Origin: Isotricha intestinalis
Taxonomy: Eukaryota > Ciliophora > Litostomatea > Vestibuliferida > Isotrichidae
Direction of reading: 5' to 3'
Length of the DNA: 15,467 nt
Assembly: GCA_023807065.1 (NCBI GenBank)
Contig: JAJJLU010004280.1
Span: 1-15,467 of the forward strand
Under the pieces are notes generated by a model. The model was not told where the DNA came from, did not search any database, and was given only the letters and a program-made list of their open reading frames with translations. A program made the translations under genes and the position numbers. Shown piece after piece: positions 14,756 through 15,467 of this stretch; position 1 is the stretch's first letter, and every line of letters starts with the position of its first letter.

Positions 14756-15385
14756 TTAAAAATCTTCAAAATTATTATGAACTTCCTTATTTTTACTATA
14801 ATCAACGAAAATTTGTGATAAAGAAACTTCTTCACTTTCTTCTTCTAACCCAGCATAATTATGTCCTATATTATAATCATTTTTAAATCCAGGAATAATT
14901 CCTTCTAAATTATCACCATATAAATTAACTTTAATATTATGTATATTATCATTATTATCTTCATCAATATAATATTCTTCTGGATATTGATCCTCTTTCT
15001 CAATAATACCTTCAATCATTTCTTCTTCATGTCCTTTTCCAGGAATAATTCCAGAAACAATATAATCGGGTTGATTTTCATCTATTTTTTTTGGTTCTTC
15101 TTTTTCATATTTTGGTTGAACCATTAAATTATCTTCATATCCAATTTCTTGTTCTTCGAATTTTTTATCTTTTTTCTTATATTTTTCTGTTTCTTGCTTA
15201 GGTTGAACCATTAAATTATCTTCATATCCAATTTCTTGTTCTTCGAATTTTTTATCTTTTTTCTTATATTTTTCTTGTTTTTGTTTAGGTTGAACCATTA
15301 AATTATCTTCATATCCAATTTCTTGTTCTTCGAATTTCTTATCTTTTTTCTTATATTTTTCTGTTTCTTGCTTAGGTTGAACCAT
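14756..15385 (-). CDS. 3' part of a tandem-repeat charged protein, 5' end broken or off the window
   Basis: The readable frame gives 209 residues from a Met at 15385, but this Met belongs to an internal repeat unit, so the real start is probably upstream beyond the window. Three 29-residue units, each running from MVQPKQ through KYKKKDKKFEEQEIGYEDN, are followed by a diverged partial unit (MVQPKYEKEEPKK). An acidic non-repetitive C-terminus of about 105 residues follows, holding two GIIPG motifs (about 113-117 and 162-166). Upstream of 15385 the repeat continues at DNA level, but one base is missing near 15411-15416. The fourth unit is therefore in another frame and meets an in-frame TAA when read from the C-terminal frame. 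There is no membrane segment or known domain. The function is unknown; such charged repeats occur in cytoskeletal or membrane-skeleton proteins of protists. Could be a pseudogene or a sequencing/assembly error. Confidence 0.6.
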   Translation of the reverse strand: MVQPKQETEKYKKKDKKFEEQEIGYEDNLMVQPKQKQEKYKKKDKKFEEQEIGYEDNLMVQPKQETEKYKKKDKKFEEQEIGYEDNLMVQPKYEKEEPKKIDENQPDYIVSGIIPGKGHEEEMIEGIIEKEDQYPEEYYIDEDNNDNIHNIKVNLYGDNLEGIIPGFKNDYNIGHNYAGLEEESEEVSLSQIFVDYSKNKEVHNNFEDF

Positions 15386-15467
15386 TAAATTATCTTCATA
15401 TCCAATTTCTTGTTTTCGAATTTTTTATCTTTTTTCTTATATTTTTCTTGTTTTTGTTTAGGTTGAA
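15110..15467 (-). repeat. 87-bp tandem repeat (A/B alternating units)
   Basis: Complete units lie at 15125-15211, 15212-15298 and 15299-15385, with an 82-bp incomplete unit at 15386-15467 and a short diverged piece at 15110-15124. Units are in register with codons (29 codons each). Two variants alternate: A encodes PKQETEKY and B encodes PKQKQEKY, in the order A, B, A, B from 15125 rightward, so the higher-order period is 174 bp. The two A units differ by one base, indicating recent expansion. The array runs off the window. Confidence 0.9.

Noticed and set aside
14939..15127. Plus-strand hydrophobic 62-codon frame resembling a membrane peptide
   Set aside because: It is the antisense of an acidic Glu/Asp-rich region, which always yields Phe/Leu/Ile-rich translation.
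15110..15467. Repeat array as a CRISPR array
   Set aside because: Units are contiguous 87-bp coding repeats without spacers, in register with a protein frame.

Overview
The window is eukaryotic nuclear DNA with very high A+T content (roughly four fifths or more by eye). It comes from a gene-dense protist-like genome. Signs of a eukaryote are: A-rich contexts before ATG codons with no Shine-Dalgarno sites; secreted, GPI-anchor-like and type I membrane proteins; a PX-domain sorting nexin; an Hsp110-class chaperone relative with an N-myristoylation signal; and Asn/Glu low-complexity tracts. No introns are needed to explain any gene. All eight readable stop codons are TAA, and Gln is written CAA, so the Tetrahymena/Paramecium code (TAA and TAG = Gln) does not apply. 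The best guesses are a ciliate-like protist that keeps TAA as stop, or a similarly AT-rich lineage such as an anaerobic fungus. The lineage cannot be fixed from this sequence alone.

Layout. 1-1302: no intact gene; a degenerate C4/A8 repeat at the left edge, then sequence that reads like decayed coding DNA. 1303-1863 (+): a small secreted, GPI-anchor-like 16-cysteine protein. 1864-3034: no gene. Three minus-strand genes follow with gaps of about 200 bp: 3035-6448, a type I membrane protein with an S41-type peptidase fold; 6638-9325, a dually acylatable Hsp110-like protein that appears to have lost key ATPase residues; 9540-10898, a protein with a WW-like motif, a dsRBD-like domain and an Asn/Glu-rich tail. 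An 87-bp divergent spacer leads to a coiled-coil protein on the plus strand (10986-11828). A 603-bp convergent spacer holds a possible structured element. A 141-aa coiled-coil gene (12432-12857, minus) diverges across 129 bp from a PX-BAR sorting nexin (12987-14546, plus). The right edge holds the 3' part of a gene with 87-bp tandem repeats (14756-15467, minus), broken by a 1-nt frameshift in its most upstream visible repeat.

The genes do not form one pathway. Several act at the cell surface or endomembrane (surface antigen-like protein, S41 membrane protein, sorting nexin, lipid-anchored Hsp110-like protein), and one is probably an RNA-binding protein. The two most unusual items are the membrane-tethered pseudo-ATPase Hsp110 and the WW plus dsRBD architecture, which recalls animal DGCR8/Pasha. 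Both are inferences from by-eye alignment.
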